Below are positions 1 through 8,649 of a stretch of DNA of 64,000 nucleotides, in pieces (within the stretch, counting starts at the first letter, position 1; every line of letters starts with the position of its first letter). Source of the stretch: Sinorhizobium chiapasense (GTDB lineage Bacteria > Pseudomonadota > Alphaproteobacteria > Rhizobiales > Rhizobiaceae); contig NZ_CP133148.1 of the NCBI RefSeq assembly GCF_036488675.1, forward strand, positions 3,421,001 through 3,485,000, written 5' to 3'. The notes below the pieces were generated by a model, which did not search any database, had not been told where the DNA came from, and was given only the letters and a program-made list of their open reading frames with translations. The position numbers and the translations under genes were made by a program.

Positions 1-330
1 GCCGAGTTGAACAGGCTGGCGGACGCCGCCCGCACCGGGACCGCGACCCGCGACGAGCTGACCGGATCGACCATTACCATCAGTTCGCTCGGCGCCCTTG
101 GCGGCATCGCCTCGACGCCGGTCATCAACCACCCGGAGGTGGCGATCGTCGGGGTTAACAAGATCGCCATCCGTCCGGTCTGGGACGGGACGCAATTCGT
201 TCCGCGCAAGATCATGAACCTCTCATCGAGCTTCGATCACCGCGTCATCGACGGCTGGGACGCCGCGACCTTCGTCCAGCGGCTGAAGACGCTGCTCGAA
301 ACGCCAGCGCTGATTTTCGTTGAAGGATGA
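1..330 (+). CDS. bkdB: Branched-chain 2-oxo acid dehydrogenase E2 (lipoamide acyltransferase), C-terminal part
   Basis: The frame is open from the first base, so the gene starts upstream of the window; only the last 109 residues are visible. They form the end of the catalytic acyltransferase domain and hold the active-site motif DHRVIDG (His and Asp catalyse acyl transfer from lipoate to CoA). The E3 gene lpdA follows at once, with its ribosome binding site inside the end of this gene. That pairing fits the branched-chain 2-oxo acid dehydrogenase complex, which breaks down Val, Leu and Ile. The E1 genes would lie further left. An E2 of another 2-oxo acid complex cannot be excluded from this fragment alone. 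Confidence 0.8.
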   Translation, partial: AELNRLADAARTGTATRDELTGSTITISSLGALGGIASTPVINHPEVAIVGVNKIAIRPVWDGTQFVPRKIMNLSSSFDHRVIDGWDAATFVQRLKTLLETPALIFVEG

Positions 331-337
331 CGCGATC

Positions 338-1732
338 ATGAAGGAAATCTCCTGCAAGCTTCTGGTGCTTGGCGCCGGTCCCGGCGGCTATGTCTGCGCC
401 ATCCGCGCAGGCCAGCTCGGCGTCGACACGGTCATCGTCGAAAGGGCGAAGGCCGGCGGCACCTGCCTCAATGTCGGCTGCATTCCCTCCAAGGCGCTGA
501 TCCATGCGGCGGAGGAATTTCATAAGCTCCGTGCGGCGGCATCCGGCAAGAGCCCGCTTGGACTTTCGCTGAGCGCGCCGGCGATCGACCTCGCGCGAAC
601 CGTCGCCTGGAAGGACGGCATCGTCGGCCGGCTGAACGGCGGCGTCACGGGGCTGCTGAAAAAGGCGGGCGTCAAGGCGGTTGTCGGTGAAGCGCGCTTC
701 GTCGACGGCAAGACCGTGGACGTCGAGACCGAGACCGGTCTGCAGCGCATTCGTGCCGAGGCGATCGTCATCGCCACCGGCTCGGCACCGGTCGAACTTC
801 CCGACCTGCCCTTCGGCGAGAACGTTATCTCCTCGACGGGAGCGCTGGCGCTGAAAACGGTTCCCGAGACGCTGGCGGTGATCGGCGGCGGCTATATCGG
901 CCTCGAGCTCGGCACCGCCTTCGCCAAACTCGGCTCGAAGGTCACCGTGCTCGAAGCCATGGACCGTATCCTGCCGCAATACGACGCGGATCTTTCGAAG
1001 CCGGTGATGAAGCGCCTCGGCGAACTCGGCATCGATGTTTTCACGCGCACGGCCGCCAAACGGCTCTCGGCCGATGGCCGCGGCCTGCTTGCGGAAGAAA
1101 ACGGCCGCCCGTTCGAGGTGCCCGCGGAAAAGGTCCTCGTGACCGTCGGCCGCAGACCCGTCACGGAAGGATGGGGCATCGAGGAGATCGATCTCGATCG
1201 CGCCGGTAAGTTCATCCGCATCGACGACCAGTGCCGCACCTCGATGCGCGGCATCTACGCGATCGGCGACGTCACCGGCGAACCGATGCTCGCACATCGC
1301 GCCATGGCGCAGGGCGAGATGGTCGCCGAGATCGTTGCCGGCCGTAAGCGGAGCTGGGACAAGCATTGTATCCCGGCCGTCTGCTTCACCGACCCGGAGA
1401 TCGTCAGCGCCGGCCTTTCACCGGACGAGGCGCGCGCGACCGGCATCGAGATCAAGATCGGTCAGTTCCCCTTCCAGGCGAACGGCCGCGCCATGACGAC
1501 GCTTTCCGAGGACGGTTTCGTCCGCGTGGTCGCGCGTGCCGACAATCATCTCGTGCTCGGCATCCACGCCGTCGGCCACGGCGTCTCTGAGCTCTCGGCA
1601 ACCTTCGCGCTGGCGATCGAAATGGGCGCGCGGCTTGAGGATATTGGCGGCACGATCCATGCGCATCCGACCCAATCGGAAGCCTTCCAGGAGGCGGCTT
1701 TCAAGGGATTGGGGCACGCGCTGCATATTTGA
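338..1732 (+). CDS. lpdA: Dihydrolipoyl dehydrogenase (E3)
   Basis: 464-residue flavoprotein that reoxidises the dihydrolipoyl groups of E2 using FAD and NAD+. Seen: FAD motif GAGPGG (residues 12-17), redox-active cysteines C43 and C48 in GGTCLNVGC, an NAD motif IGGGYIGLE near residue 185, and the C-terminal catalytic HAHPTQSE of the dimerisation domain. Length is normal for the family. I chose ATG 338 over an in-frame TTG at 320, because the GAAGGA at 322-327 lies between them and serves the ATG. It is coupled to the E2 gene just upstream and so is the E3 of that complex. Confidence 0.93.
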   Translation: MKEISCKLLVLGAGPGGYVCAIRAGQLGVDTVIVERAKAGGTCLNVGCIPSKALIHAAEEFHKLRAAASGKSPLGLSLSAPAIDLARTVAWKDGIVGRLNGGVTGLLKKAGVKAVVGEARFVDGKTVDVETETGLQRIRAEAIVIATGSAPVELPDLPFGENVISSTGALALKTVPETLAVIGGGYIGLELGTAFAKLGSKVTVLEAMDRILPQYDADLSKPVMKRLGELGIDVFTRTAAKRLSADGRGLLAEENGRPFEVPAEKVLVTVGRRPVTEGWGIEEIDLDRAGKFIRIDDQCRTSMRGIYAIGDVTGEPMLAHRAMAQGEMVAEIVAGRKRSWDKHCIPAVCFTDPEIVSAGLSPDEARATGIEIKIGQFPFQANGRAMTTLSEDGFVRVVARADNHLVLGIHAVGHGVSELSATFALAIEMGARLEDIGGTIHAHPTQSEAFQEAAFKGLGHALHI

Positions 1733-1741
1733 GGTGGAATT

Positions 1742-1852
1742 GCCCCTCATCCCGCTGCCGCGACCTTCTCCCCGCATGCGGGGAGAAGGGGCGATGCCGC
1801 GCGCTCCCAGTTCCCTCTCCCCGCGAGCGGGGAGAGGGCCAGGGTGAGGGGC
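1742..1852. repeat. Palindromic intergenic element, family C (RIME-like), copy 1
   Basis: Bounded by inverted GCCCCTCA / TGAGGGGC. Inside are two strong hairpins, CTTCTCCCCGCATGCGGGGAGAAG and one built on CTCTCCCCGC/GCGGGGAGAG. It resembles the Rhizobium-specific intergenic mosaic elements (RIME) described for rhizobia. A second copy in the same orientation lies at 3087-3191, on the other side of the thiolase gene. It may also end transcription from lpdA, though there is no clear T-run. Confidence 0.75.
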
Positions 1853-1870
1853 AAAAGCCCCCAAACGCCC

Positions 1871-3052
1871 CTACTGCAGCAGTTCCAACCCGACCGCCGT
1901 CGCCTCGCCGCCGCCGATGCAGAGCGAGGCGATGCCGCGTTTGACGCCGTTCGCCCGCATTGCATTAAGCAGCGTCACGACGATGCGGGCGCCGGAGGCG
2001 CCGATCGGGTGGCCGAGCGCGCAAGCGCCGCCATGGATGTTGACGATGTCGTCGGAGAGGCCGAGATCGCGGATCGCCGCCATGGCGACGACCGCAAAGG
2101 CCTCGTTGATCTCGTAGAGACCGACGCTGCCCTTCTCCCAGTTGAGCTTGTCGATGAGCTTGTCGATGGCGCCGATCGGCGCTGTGGTAAACCAGGCCGG
2201 CTCCTGGGCATGGCCGGCATGACCGGCAACGATCGCAAGCGGCGTCAGCCCTCGCCTTTCCGCTTCGCTGGCGCGCATCAGGATCAGGGCGGCGGCGCCG
2301 TCGGAAATGGAGGAGGAATTGGCGGCCGTGACGCTGCCGCCGTCGCGGAAGGCGGGCTTCAGCTTCGGAATCCTCGCCGGATCGACCTTCGTCGGCTGCT
2401 CGTCGCGGTCGAGGTTGGCGTTCCCGCGTTTGCCGCCATCGACGATCGCCACCGTTTCATCGGCAAAGGACCTGTCTTCCGCCGCTTTCAGCGCCCTTTC
2501 GAGAGAACGAAGCGCGAAGGCGTCCTGGTCGGCGCGGGAGAACTGATAGTGCTGGGCGGTGTCCTCGGCATAGGTGCCCATCAGACGGCCGGAATAGGCG
2601 TCCTCCAGCCCGTCGAGGAACATGTGGTCCTTGACCTCGCCGTGGCCGAGCCGGAAACCGCCGCGCGCCTTGGGCAGCAGATAGGGAGCGTTGGTCATCG
2701 ACTCCATGCCGCCGGCGGCGATCACCGACGCACTGCCGGAGAGAAGCGCATCATGGCCGAGCATCAGCGCCTTCATGCCCGAGCCGCAGACCTTGGAAAC
2801 CGTGGTCGAGGGCGTTTCCGTTCCGAGGCCGGCGCCAAGTGCGGCCTGCCGGGCGGGATTCTGGCCGATGCCGGCCGGCAAGACGTTGCCCATCAGAACT
2901 TCGTCGACCGCATCGACACTGGCGCGCTCGAGCGCGGCCTTCAGGGCAACGGCGCCGAGTTCCGGTGCCGCCAGGTCCTTCAGTCCTCCCTGAAAGGCAC
3001 CCATCGGCGTGCGCGCCGCCGAAACGATTACCACCGGATCGCGATTGCTCAT
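1871..3052 (-). CDS. Acetyl-CoA acetyltransferase (thiolase)
   Basis: 393-residue thiolase that condenses two acetyl-CoA or cleaves 3-ketoacyl-CoA. Seen: nucleophile C89 in SKVCGSGMKA, NEAFA, the histidine motif GGACALGHPIGASGARI, and the C-terminal CIGGGEA with the acid/base cysteine. ATG 3052 is chosen because AGGAGG lies 6 bases upstream; an in-frame GTG at 3067 contains that site and is too early. Next to the branched-chain keto-acid dehydrogenase genes it may complete Ile/Leu breakdown, but a role in polyhydroxybutyrate or acetoacetate metabolism is equally possible. The gene is flanked by two direct copies of a palindromic element. Confidence 0.9.
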   Translation of the reverse strand: MSNRDPVVIVSAARTPMGAFQGGLKDLAAPELGAVALKAALERASVDAVDEVLMGNVLPAGIGQNPARQAALGAGLGTETPSTTVSKVCGSGMKALMLGHDALLSGSASVIAAGGMESMTNAPYLLPKARGGFRLGHGEVKDHMFLDGLEDAYSGRLMGTYAEDTAQHYQFSRADQDAFALRSLERALKAAEDRSFADETVAIVDGGKRGNANLDRDEQPTKVDPARIPKLKPAFRDGGSVTAANSSSISDGAAALILMRASEAERRGLTPLAIVAGHAGHAQEPAWFTTAPIGAIDKLIDKLNWEKGSVGLYEINEAFAVVAMAAIRDLGLSDDIVNIHGGACALGHPIGASGARIVVTLLNAMRANGVKRGIASLCIGGGEATAVGLELLQ

Positions 3053-3086
3053 CTTAGTCCTCCTCACAGAAACCGTGCGGCCCTCA

Positions 3087-3191
3087 GCCCCTCATCCCGC
3101 TGCCGCGACCTTCTCCCCGCATGGGGGGAGAAGGGATATGCCGCACCGCCTCGCCTGATCTCGCAGGCGTGGAGGGCTAGGGGTGAGGGGC
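3087..3191. repeat. Palindromic intergenic element, family C (RIME-like), copy 2
   Basis: Same termini (GCCCCTCA / TGAGGGGC) and the same left half as the copy at 1742-1852, including CTTCTCCCCGCATGGGGGGAGAAG. The right half has diverged. Direct orientation relative to copy 1. Confidence 0.72.
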
Positions 3192-3259
3192 GCCTGCACT
3201 TCATTCAATCCGGGAACGACTATAGCCGCCGGATGCGGCGAGGCAATGCTGCTTCCGCG

Positions 3260-4144
3260 TCACCCCATCCGTTCCGACGCATAGCTTCCCGGGCTCGGCG
3301 GGAAGACGACGACGCGGTTGCCGTTGATGAAGCAGCGGTGGTGGATGTGGGCGTGGACGGCCCGGGCCAGCACCTGGCTTTCGACGTCGCGGCCGATCGA
3401 GACGTAGTCCTCGGCCGACTGCGCATGGGTGATGCGGGCGATGTCCTGCTCGATGATCGGACCCTCGTCGAGGTCGGCGGTGACATAATGCGCCGTCGCG
3501 CCGATCAGCTTGACGCCGCGCTCATAGGCCTGCTTGTAGGGGTTGGCGCCCTTGAAGCTCGGCAGGAACGAATGGTGGATGTTGATGATCTTGCCCGACA
3601 TCTTCTTGCATAGCGCGTCGGACAAGACCTGCATGTAGCGGGCGAGCACGATGAGTTCCGCGCCGGTCTGCTCGACGAGCTCCAGCAGCTGCGCTTCGGC
3701 CTTCGGCTTGTTCTCCTTCGTCACCTTGATGCAGTGGAAGGGGATGTCGTGGTTGACGACCACCTTCTGGTATTCGAAGTGGTTGGAGACGACGCCGACG
3801 ATGTCGATCGGCAGCGCGCCGATCTTCCAGCGGTAGAGCAGGTCGTTGAGGCAATGGCCGAAACGCGACACCATCAACAGCACCTTCATCCGCTCTTCGG
3901 AGTCGCGGATCTCCATCGTCATCTCGAAGCGCGTGATGACCGGTGCAATGCCCTCGCGCAATTCCTCCAGCTTCGCCCCATCCTGGCTGATGAAGGTGAG
4001 CCGCATGAAGAAGAGACCCGTTTCGAGATCGTCGAACTGCGAGCTGTCGCTGATGTAGCAGCCCTTTTCCGCGAGATAGCCGGTGACGGCGGCGACGATG
4101 CCGCGTGTGGATTTGCAGGTGACGGTCAGCACATAGCTTTTCAT
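3260..4144 (-). CDS. purU: Formyltetrahydrofolate deformylase
   Basis: 294-residue protein that hydrolyses 10-formyl-tetrahydrofolate to formate and tetrahydrofolate, balancing the one-carbon pool. An ACT-type regulatory domain occupies about residues 1-80 (YVLTVTCKSTRGIVAAV). The formyltransferase-fold catalytic domain follows, with the Asn-x-His motif NIHHSFLPSFKGANPY and the Asp-containing TADLDEGPIIEQD. Full length for PurU. It stands alone in the minus orientation; the 166 bases upstream hold its promoter but no motif I can name. Confidence 0.93.
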   Translation of the reverse strand: MKSYVLTVTCKSTRGIVAAVTGYLAEKGCYISDSSQFDDLETGLFFMRLTFISQDGAKLEELREGIAPVITRFEMTMEIRDSEERMKVLLMVSRFGHCLNDLLYRWKIGALPIDIVGVVSNHFEYQKVVVNHDIPFHCIKVTKENKPKAEAQLLELVEQTGAELIVLARYMQVLSDALCKKMSGKIINIHHSFLPSFKGANPYKQAYERGVKLIGATAHYVTADLDEGPIIEQDIARITHAQSAEDYVSIGRDVESQVLARAVHAHIHHRCFINGNRVVVFPPSPGSYASERMG

Positions 4145-4310
4145 CGATGGGTCTCTCGTTCTAGAGGTGTTTCCGGCCCCCTTATGCGGGCAGTCACGCG
4201 AAAACTAGCGTGACGATTTCAGGCCCGCCAATCCATTCGCGACATCGGCTGGACGGAACAGGCCACGGCGAACCGTGCAAGACAGCTCTGCTTGACGAGA
4301 GGCGAGTAGC

Positions 4311-4952
4311 CTAGGACTTCACCCGGTCGGGATGTGCGCTCGCGAAAGCGTCGATCTCGGCGCAGCGCCCGTCGATGGCAGCGATCCTCGGGCACGCAGA
4401 GAGATCGACGCCCCAGCGCCGCGCGTTGTAGACTTGCGGCACGAGGCAGATATCCGCCATGGTCGGCCGGTCGCCGTGGCAGAACTCTCGGGTAGACGGG
4501 TGGTCGAGCATGCGCTCGAAGGCAGCAAGGCCTTCGCCGATGAACTTGTGCATCCAGGCGCGCCGTGCCGCTTCGCCGTCCTCGGCACTGGCCATGACAT
4601 AAACGATCACGCCGAGATTGCAGACCGGATGGATATCCATGGCGATGGCATGGGACAACGCACGCACCCGCTGCCGGCCGATCGCGTCGGCAGGCAGAAA
4701 GCCGCTGCCTTCCCTCGTCTCCGCCAGGTACTCGATGATCGCCAGCGACTGGGTAAATCGTTCGCCGTCGATATCGAGCACCGGCACCAGGCCTTGCGGG
4801 TTGCGTGCCAGGTGTTCCGGTCCGCGATGAGCCTTGGCGATGAGATCGACCGGAACGGAGGCGTAGGACTCGCCGAGCTGATTGAGGGCAATCCGTACGC
4901 GATAGCTCGCCGACGAGCGCCAGTAATCGTAAAGCACAGTTTCGTTCGCCAC
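4311..4952 (-). CDS. maiA: Maleylacetoacetate isomerase
   Basis: 213-residue zeta-class glutathione transferase that isomerises maleylacetoacetate to fumarylacetoacetate in tyrosine breakdown. The N-terminal motif SSASYRVRIALN matches the family signature SSCSxRVRIAL, with Ala in place of the usual Cys; the glutathione-binding QSLAIIEYL is present. A GTG start at 4952 is chosen because GGAGG lies 7 bases upstream and homologues begin at this point (ANETVLYDYWRSS). It sits 28 bases downstream of fahA and is the last gene of hmgA-fahA-maiA. Confidence 0.9.
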   Translation of the reverse strand: MANETVLYDYWRSSASYRVRIALNQLGESYASVPVDLIAKAHRGPEHLARNPQGLVPVLDIDGERFTQSLAIIEYLAETREGSGFLPADAIGRQRVRALSHAIAMDIHPVCNLGVIVYVMASAEDGEAARRAWMHKFIGEGLAAFERMLDHPSTREFCHGDRPTMADICLVPQVYNARRWGVDLSACPRIAAIDGRCAEIDAFASAHPDRVKS

Positions 4953-4980
4953 CTTTGCCTCCAATCCGGTCGCTCCTCTG

Positions 4981-5997
4981 TCAGGCGCGATCGGATTTCT
5001 CGACCGTCTGCTCGATGGCGCCGAAGATCGAATGGCCGGCTGCATCCTTCATCTCGATCCGGACCACGTCGCCGAATTTGAGGAACTGCGTTTTCGGGGC
5101 GCCGCTGTCGATCGTCTCGATCATGCGGATCTCGGCAATGCAGGAGTAGCCGGCGCCACCTGCCGCGACCGGCTTGCCCGGCCCGCCATCGAGTTTGTTG
5201 GAAACGGTGCCGGAACCGATGATCGTGCCAGCTGAAAGCGGCCGGGTACGGGCCGCATGCGCGATCAATTGCGGAAAGTCGAAAGTCATGTCGACGCCGG
5301 CATTGGCGCGACCGAACGGCTTGCTATTGAAGTCGACATGAAGCGGCAGGTGCAATTTGCCGCCGTCCCAGGCATCGCCCAGCTCGTCGGGCGTCACCGC
5401 AACCGGCGAAAAGGCGGACGATGGCTTCGACTGGTAGAAGCCAAAGCCCTTGGCAAGCTCGGCCGGGATGAGGCCGCGCAGCGAAACGTCGTTGACCAGC
5501 ATGACAAGGCGGATTGACCGCCGGGCTTCTTCGAGGCTTGCTCCCATCGGCACGTCATCGACGACGACTGCGACTTCGCCCTCCATGTCGATGCCCCAGG
5601 CCTCGTCGCCCATGATGATCGGATCGCGCGGCCCGAGAAAGCTGTCGGAGCCGCCCTGATAGATCAGCGGATCGGTCCAGAAACTTGCCGGCATCTCGGC
5701 GTTGCGCGCCTTCCTGACAAGCTCGACATGATTGACATAGGCCGAACCGTCGGCCCACTGATACGCCCGCGGCAAGGGCGAGGCGGCATCGTGCTCGTGA
5801 AAGCGCATGGTCGGCTGGGATCCGGTCTCCATGCCTTCCGCGACGCGCGCGAGCCGTGGGCCGGCATGCGCCCAATCGTCGAGCGCCGCCTGCAGCGTGC
5901 GGGCGATATGGCCCACCTCGGAGCAACGGGTCAGGTCTTTCGAGACCACGACGAGCCTGCCGTCGCGGGTGGAGTCTTTCAGCGTCGCGAGTTTCAT
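4981..5997 (-). CDS. fahA: Fumarylacetoacetate hydrolase
   Basis: 338-residue FAA-hydrolase-fold enzyme that splits fumarylacetoacetate into fumarate and acetoacetate, the last step of tyrosine catabolism. The metal-site acidic residues lie in GIDMEGEVAVVVDDVP, and the core of the fold in the stretch LNDVSLRGLIPAELAKGFGF (one residue before it is V). ATG 5997 (MKLATLKDS) is the natural start; the Shine-Dalgarno is weak. It sits 83 bases downstream of hmgA and just upstream of maiA, in the same orientation. This is the shorter bacterial form rather than the roughly 420-residue eukaryotic-type enzyme. Confidence 0.9.
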   Translation of the reverse strand: MKLATLKDSTRDGRLVVVSKDLTRCSEVGHIARTLQAALDDWAHAGPRLARVAEGMETGSQPTMRFHEHDAASPLPRAYQWADGSAYVNHVELVRKARNAEMPASFWTDPLIYQGGSDSFLGPRDPIIMGDEAWGIDMEGEVAVVVDDVPMGASLEEARRSIRLVMLVNDVSLRGLIPAELAKGFGFYQSKPSSAFSPVAVTPDELGDAWDGGKLHLPLHVDFNSKPFGRANAGVDMTFDFPQLIAHAARTRPLSAGTIIGSGTVSNKLDGGPGKPVAAGGAGYSCIAEIRMIETIDSGAPKTQFLKFGDVVRIEMKDAAGHSIFGAIEQTVEKSDRA

Positions 5998-6080
5998 GGA
6001 GTGGTGTTTCCCGGTGTGTTCTGTTGATCCGCGTCGGACGGCGCGGATCATTGCAGCATGTCACGGATCGCCGGCAGAAG

Positions 6081-7442
6081 TCACTTGATTCCGGGCGTAC
6101 CGTCGAATTTCCGCTCGAGCCCGGACCAACAGTCGATGTAATCGTCCTGCAGGGTCTCGAGTTCCGCGGCGAACTTCGTCAATTGCTGCGGGAATCGGGT
6201 CTCGAACATGAAGGCCATGGTGTTGTCGAGCTTCACCGGCTTCAGCTCTCCGTTCGATGCCTTCTCGAAACCGGTGAAGTCCGGCCCGTGCGGCAGCATC
6301 ATGTTGTGCAGGCTCATGCCGCCCGGCACGAAACCTTCCTCCTTGGCATCGTAGCGCCCATAGATCAGCCCCATGAACTCGCTCATGATGTTGCGGTGAT
6401 ACCAGGGCGGGCGGAAGGTGTGCTCGGCGACCAGCCAGCGCGGCGGGAAGATCACGAAATCGACATTGGCCGTGCCCTCCTCGCCCGAAGGCGCCGTCAG
6501 CACGGTGAATATCGACGGGTCCGGGTGGTCGAACAGGATCGCGCCGACCGGAGAGAAGGTCTTCAGGTCGTATTTGTAGGGCGCGTAGTTGCCGTGCCAG
6601 GCAACGACATCGAGCGGCGAATGGCCGATCTCGGTGACGTGGAAGGAGCCGCACCATTTGACATGGACGCGGCACGACATTTCCTTGTCTTCGTAGGCGG
6701 CGACCGGCGTCTTGAAGTCGCGCGGGTTGGCAAGGCAATTGGCGCCGATCGGCCCGCGATCCGGCAGCGTGAACTTCGCGCCGTAGTTTTCGCAGATATA
6801 GCCGCGCCAGATCTTTTCCTCGCTGAGCCGCGTGACCTTGAACATCGTCCCGCGCGGCACGACGCAGGTTTCCGACGGCTCAACATCCATCTTGCCGAGT
6901 TCGGTGAAGACGCGGATGGCGCCGGTTTCCGGCACGATCAGCAGTTCGCCGTCGGCATTGAAGAAATAGTCGTCGACCATGTCGGCATTGAAGACATAGG
7001 TGTGCGCCGCCATCCCCGCCTGCGTCAGGACATCGCCGGCCGTTGTCATGGTACGGATACCCTCGAGGAAATTCAGCTTTTCCGAAGGCGTCGGCAACGG
7101 ACTCCAGCGCAGTTGACCGAGCGCCAGCGAATGCTCGGCAATGTGCGGTGCCGTCTTCCAGTGCGGATGGTCGATCTTCTTGAAACGCCCGGTGTGCTTG
7201 ACGCTCGGGCGAATGCGGTAGAGCCAGGAGCGCTCATTGGTGCCGCGCGGCGCGGTGAACGGAGAACCGGAAAGCTGCTCCGCGTATAGTCCATATTCGC
7301 ACTTCTGCGGGCTGTTCTGGCCCTGCGGCAGGGCGCCGGGCAAGCTTTCGGTCTCGAAATCGTTGCCAAATCCGGGCATGTAGGAGAGTGCCCGTTCCGC
7401 AACCGTGCTGGCTTCGCTTTGCTTTTCCGCCTTGTCCAACAT
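6081..7442 (-). CDS. hmgA: Homogentisate 1,2-dioxygenase
   Basis: 453-residue non-haem iron dioxygenase that opens homogentisate to maleylacetoacetate. The iron ligands are visible in order in one C-terminal stretch: [12 protein letters not shown] (His and Glu) and, about 35 residues later, [11 protein letters not shown]. The N-terminus [20 protein letters not shown] is typical. First gene of hmgA-fahA-maiA, transcribed away from a MarR-type regulator whose likely operator lies in the 75 bases between them. Confidence 0.96.
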   Translation of the reverse strand: MLDKAEKQSEASTVAERALSYMPGFGNDFETESLPGALPQGQNSPQKCEYGLYAEQLSGSPFTAPRGTNERSWLYRIRPSVKHTGRFKKIDHPHWKTAPHIAEHSLALGQLRWSPLPTPSEKLNFLEGIRTMTTAGDVLTQAGMAAHTYVFNADMVDDYFFNADGELLIVPETGAIRVFTELGKMDVEPSETCVVPRGTMFKVTRLSEEKIWRGYICENYGAKFTLPDRGPIGANCLANPRDFKTPVAAYEDKEMSCRVHVKWCGSFHVTEIGHSPLDVVAWHGNYAPYKYDLKTFSPVGAILFDHPDPSIFTVLTAPSGEEGTANVDFVIFPPRWLVAEHTFRPPWYHRNIMSEFMGLIYGRYDAKEEGFVPGGMSLHNMMLPHGPDFTGFEKASNGELKPVKLDNTMAFMFETRFPQQLTKFAAELETLQDDYIDCWSGLERKFDGTPGIK

Positions 7443-7474
7443 GGCTTGCGCCTCCTCTTCTCCTCGTTATATTG

Positions 7475-7509
7475 GTTACAATCGTAACTATTGATTTTGT
7501 AACTATCAA
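7475..7509. promoter_or_regulatory. Probable MarR operator between hmgA and its regulator
   Basis: Two symmetric motifs sit between the divergent genes: GTTACAATCGTAAC (7475-7488) and TTGAT-N9-ATCAA (7491-7509). The octamer GTAACTAT is also repeated directly at 7484 and 7499. MarR-family proteins bind such short AT-rich inverted repeats between themselves and the genes they control. Binding is inferred. Confidence 0.55.
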
Positions 7510-7517
7510 GGAAGGTC

Positions 7518-7976
7518 ATGGCGACGGACGGTTTCGAGCTGGAGAACTTCCTGCCGTATCGGCTCAACCGTGCGGCGGAATTCGTCGCGCTGCGCTTTGC
7601 CGCCCAGTACAGGGCGCGCTACCAGCTTACCCGTCCGGAATGGCGAACGCTCGCTGCGCTCGGGAGCTCCGGCCGCAGCATGACGGCGACCGAGATCGGC
7701 GCGCATTCCACCATGCACAAGACGAAGGTGAGCCGCGCGGTGTTCAGCCTCGAACAGCGCCGCTGGCTGAAGCGCGAGGAGGACGGTCGCGACCGCCGGT
7801 TCGAGCATCTGGCGCTGACACCCGCAGGCGAGCAGGCCTACAAGGAACTGACCGAGCTCGCCAGCCGCTATCAGGCCGAACTGCTTTCGATGCTCGGAAC
7901 GGAAGACATGGCGGCGCTCTCGACGGGCTTGCGCGCCGTTGAACGGGCGATGAAGAAAGCGACCGCACGGGGCTAA
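7518..7976 (+). CDS. MarR-family transcriptional regulator, probably of the homogentisate operon
   Basis: 152 residues with a single winged-helix domain (about residues 30-120): ATEIGAHSTMHKTKVSRAV is the recognition region and REEDGRDRRFEHLALTPAG the wing and start of the next helix, the MarR hallmark. Divergent from hmgA with only 75 bases between, containing inverted repeats. By analogy with HmgR-type repressors it probably represses hmgA-fahA-maiA and responds to homogentisate or a related aromatic. The ligand is inferred, not seen. Confidence 0.85.
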   Translation: MATDGFELENFLPYRLNRAAEFVALRFAAQYRARYQLTRPEWRTLAALGSSGRSMTATEIGAHSTMHKTKVSRAVFSLEQRRWLKREEDGRDRRFEHLALTPAGEQAYKELTELASRYQAELLSMLGTEDMAALSTGLRAVERAMKKATARG

Positions 7977-8037
7977 CCGATCCAGCTGCATGATGCTCGT
8001 GGAATCCCACTCAGGACGACCGGTCGAAGGCCCACAC

Positions 8038-8517
8038 CTACCCCCTCACGCGCTCCGGTATCGGCAGCCCTTCGAAACTCTTCAGCGTTTCGAGCACGAT
8101 CGACGTCTTCACGTGCTGGACGCTGTCGTGCGGCAGAAGCACGTCGTTGACGAAACGCGAGAGCCCGGCGAGGTCCGGTGTCACAACGCGTAAGTGATAG
8201 TCCATCTCCCCCGTCAGCGCGTACGCCTCCAGCACCTCCGGCAAACCGGACACCAGCTTGCCGAAACGCTTGGCATTGTCGCGATTGTGCGTGGCGAGCG
8301 TCACCGAGATCACCACCATCAGATCGAGCCCCAGCTTCTGCCGGTCGATCTGCGCCTGATAGCCGGTGATATAGCCCTCCGCCTCCAATCGTGACCGCCG
8401 CCGCGAACATTGGGACGGCGAAAGCGCGATGCGCTCGGACAATTCGTTATTGGTCAGATTCCCATCGCGCTGCAGTTCGCCGAGGATCTTGAGATCGAAT
8501 CCGTCAAGCTGCTCCAT
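8038..8517 (-). CDS. Lrp/AsnC-family transcriptional regulator
   Basis: 159 residues. The N-terminal helix-turn-helix (DLKILGELQRDGNLTNNEL, then SPSQCSRRRSRLEAEGYI) and the C-terminal RAM ligand/oligomer domain (about residues 70-150) are both typical of Lrp/AsnC. It is divergent from hppD with 132 bases between the start codons, a common layout for local Lrp-type regulators of amino acid breakdown. It probably controls hppD in response to tyrosine or phenylalanine; the effector is inferred. Confidence 0.87.
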   Translation of the reverse strand: MEQLDGFDLKILGELQRDGNLTNNELSERIALSPSQCSRRRSRLEAEGYITGYQAQIDRQKLGLDLMVVISVTLATHNRDNAKRFGKLVSGLPEVLEAYALTGEMDYHLRVVTPDLAGLSRFVNDVLLPHDSVQHVKTSIVLETLKSFEGLPIPERVRG

Positions 8518-8546
8518 TCATGCGCCCTCGCCTGCTCTGCCGCACA

Positions 8547-8561
8547 ATTCATGCGTTGAAT
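8547..8561. promoter_or_regulatory. Inverted repeat between the Lrp gene and hppD
   Basis: ATTCA-TGCGT-TGAAT is a 5-bp perfect inverted repeat with a 5-base spacer. It lies 30 bases upstream of the Lrp-type gene and 89 upstream of hppD, and its size and AT-rich arms fit an Lrp-family site. Weak evidence on its own. Confidence 0.35.
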
Positions 8562-8649
8562 CGCCAAAAACACGCAAGAATACAAGCATCATGCATCGGA
8601 TCTGCGCCATACTCCAGCAAAGTTTGGAAGAATGAAGAGGAGGCTTCCG

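Noticed and set aside
245..1366. Long open frame on the strand opposite lpdA
   Set aside because: GC-rich genes give long antisense frames; this one has no ribosome binding site or recognisable domain, and lpdA is certain.
1844..3613. 589-codon plus-strand frame over the thiolase and into purU
   Set aside because: Antisense to two well-supported genes and crosses a repeat; low-complexity Arg/Gly/Asp composition.
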